Shown here piece by piece: positions 63,814 to 64,000 of a DNA stretch of 64,000 bases; the first letter of the stretch is position 1; each line of letters opens with the position of its first letter. Origin of the DNA: Neptuniibacter halophilus (GTDB lineage: Bacteria > Pseudomonadota > Gammaproteobacteria > Pseudomonadales > Balneatricaceae). Where the stretch lies: NCBI RefSeq assembly GCF_030295765.1, contig NZ_AP027292.1:1-64000 (forward strand), given 5' to 3'. The position numbers and the translations under genes were made by a program. The notes under the pieces were generated by a model that saw only the letters and a list, made by a program, of their open reading frames with translations, was not told where the DNA came from and made no database searches.

Positions 63814-64000
63814 ATATTGCCTTTTACGCGCCGCTGAAGTCGCCCCATCACCCAAACCCGTCGGGTGACCGCCAGATCGCCCGGCTCCTGATCCGGGCGC
63901 TGCAACATGCGGGGCATAGGGTTTCACTGGTCAGCGAGCTGCGCACGCTGGAAAAACAGGGCGACCTGTCTGCCCAGCAGCGCTTATGCCGGATCGGCAA
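63810..64000 (+). CDS. Glycosyltransferase, 5' part (truncated by window edge)
   Basis: The ATG at 63810 overlaps the preceding stop (ATGA). It opens MNIAFYAPLKSPHHPNPSGD and continues through RQIARLLIRALQHAGHRV, the usual start of a GT4 or GT1-type Rossmann domain. Only ~63 residues are visible. It continues the glycan cluster beyond the window. Confidence 0.8.
   Translation, partial: MNIAFYAPLKSPHHPNPSGDRQIARLLIRALQHAGHRVSLVSELRTLEKQGDLSAQQRLCRIG

Overview
The window looks like chromosomal DNA of a marine, heterotrophic gammaproteobacterium of the Oceanospirillaceae/Oceanospirillales type. This is inferred from gene content: an ABC urea importer joined to urease, C-P lyase, a glycine-betaine/choline-type ABC importer with a CosR/EctR-like repressor, and many LysR regulators. 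No rRNA, tRNA, CRISPR array, insertion sequence or prophage was recognised. Most genes are densely packed, moderately GC-rich and start with ATG behind a clear Shine-Dalgarno sequence. The main compositional exception is a visibly AT-richer gene at 18987-20852.  Layout. 1-7656: partial DMT exporter, AraC regulator, MBL-fold hydrolase, then an RND efflux adaptor/pump pair ending in an overlapping LysR gene. 7685-18661 (minus strand): one co-directional block urtABCDE-ureDABCEFG plus a small HupE/UreJ-like membrane protein. It covers urea import, nickel-enzyme assembly and hydrolysis, and has a perfect inverted repeat upstream of urtA. 18987-23764: an AT-rich secreted protein with thrombospondin type 3 calcium repeats, small membrane and GNAT genes, and a MgtC/DUF4010 membrane protein. 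23785-31450: signalling genes, comprising a GGDEF/EAL protein, a periplasmic solute-binding protein, and an unusual two-component pair in which an NCS1 permease is fused to a hybrid histidine kinase and followed by a LuxR-type response regulator. 31623-40352: scattered metabolism and regulators (three LysR, SnoaL-AraC, FAD oxidoreductase, HAD phosphatase, zinc-ADH-like enzyme, NAD(P)-binding protein, DUF1127) and a structured intergenic stretch at 37213-37625. 40659-47762: a compact C-P lyase operon phnGHIJKLMNP without transporter genes. 47786-51909: MarR (CosR/EctR-like) divergent from a substrate-binding/permease/ATPase betaine-type operon. 51974-56575: PhnA/YjdM, AraC, AhpD-like protein, small proteins and two LysR genes resembling aminoethylphosphonate-associated regulators. 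57188-64000: an MscS-type channel followed by a glycan cluster with two tandem MurG-like glycosyltransferases, a deacetylase-like protein, a GT4 enzyme and a further truncated glycosyltransferase.  How the genes fit together. The window is rich in nitrogen and phosphorus scavenging (urea, phosphonates) and osmoprotectant uptake. The permease-kinase/LuxR pair could be a nitrogen-solute sensor. The dyad in front of urtA is the sort of site a dimeric LuxR-type regulator could use, but that link is a hypothesis.
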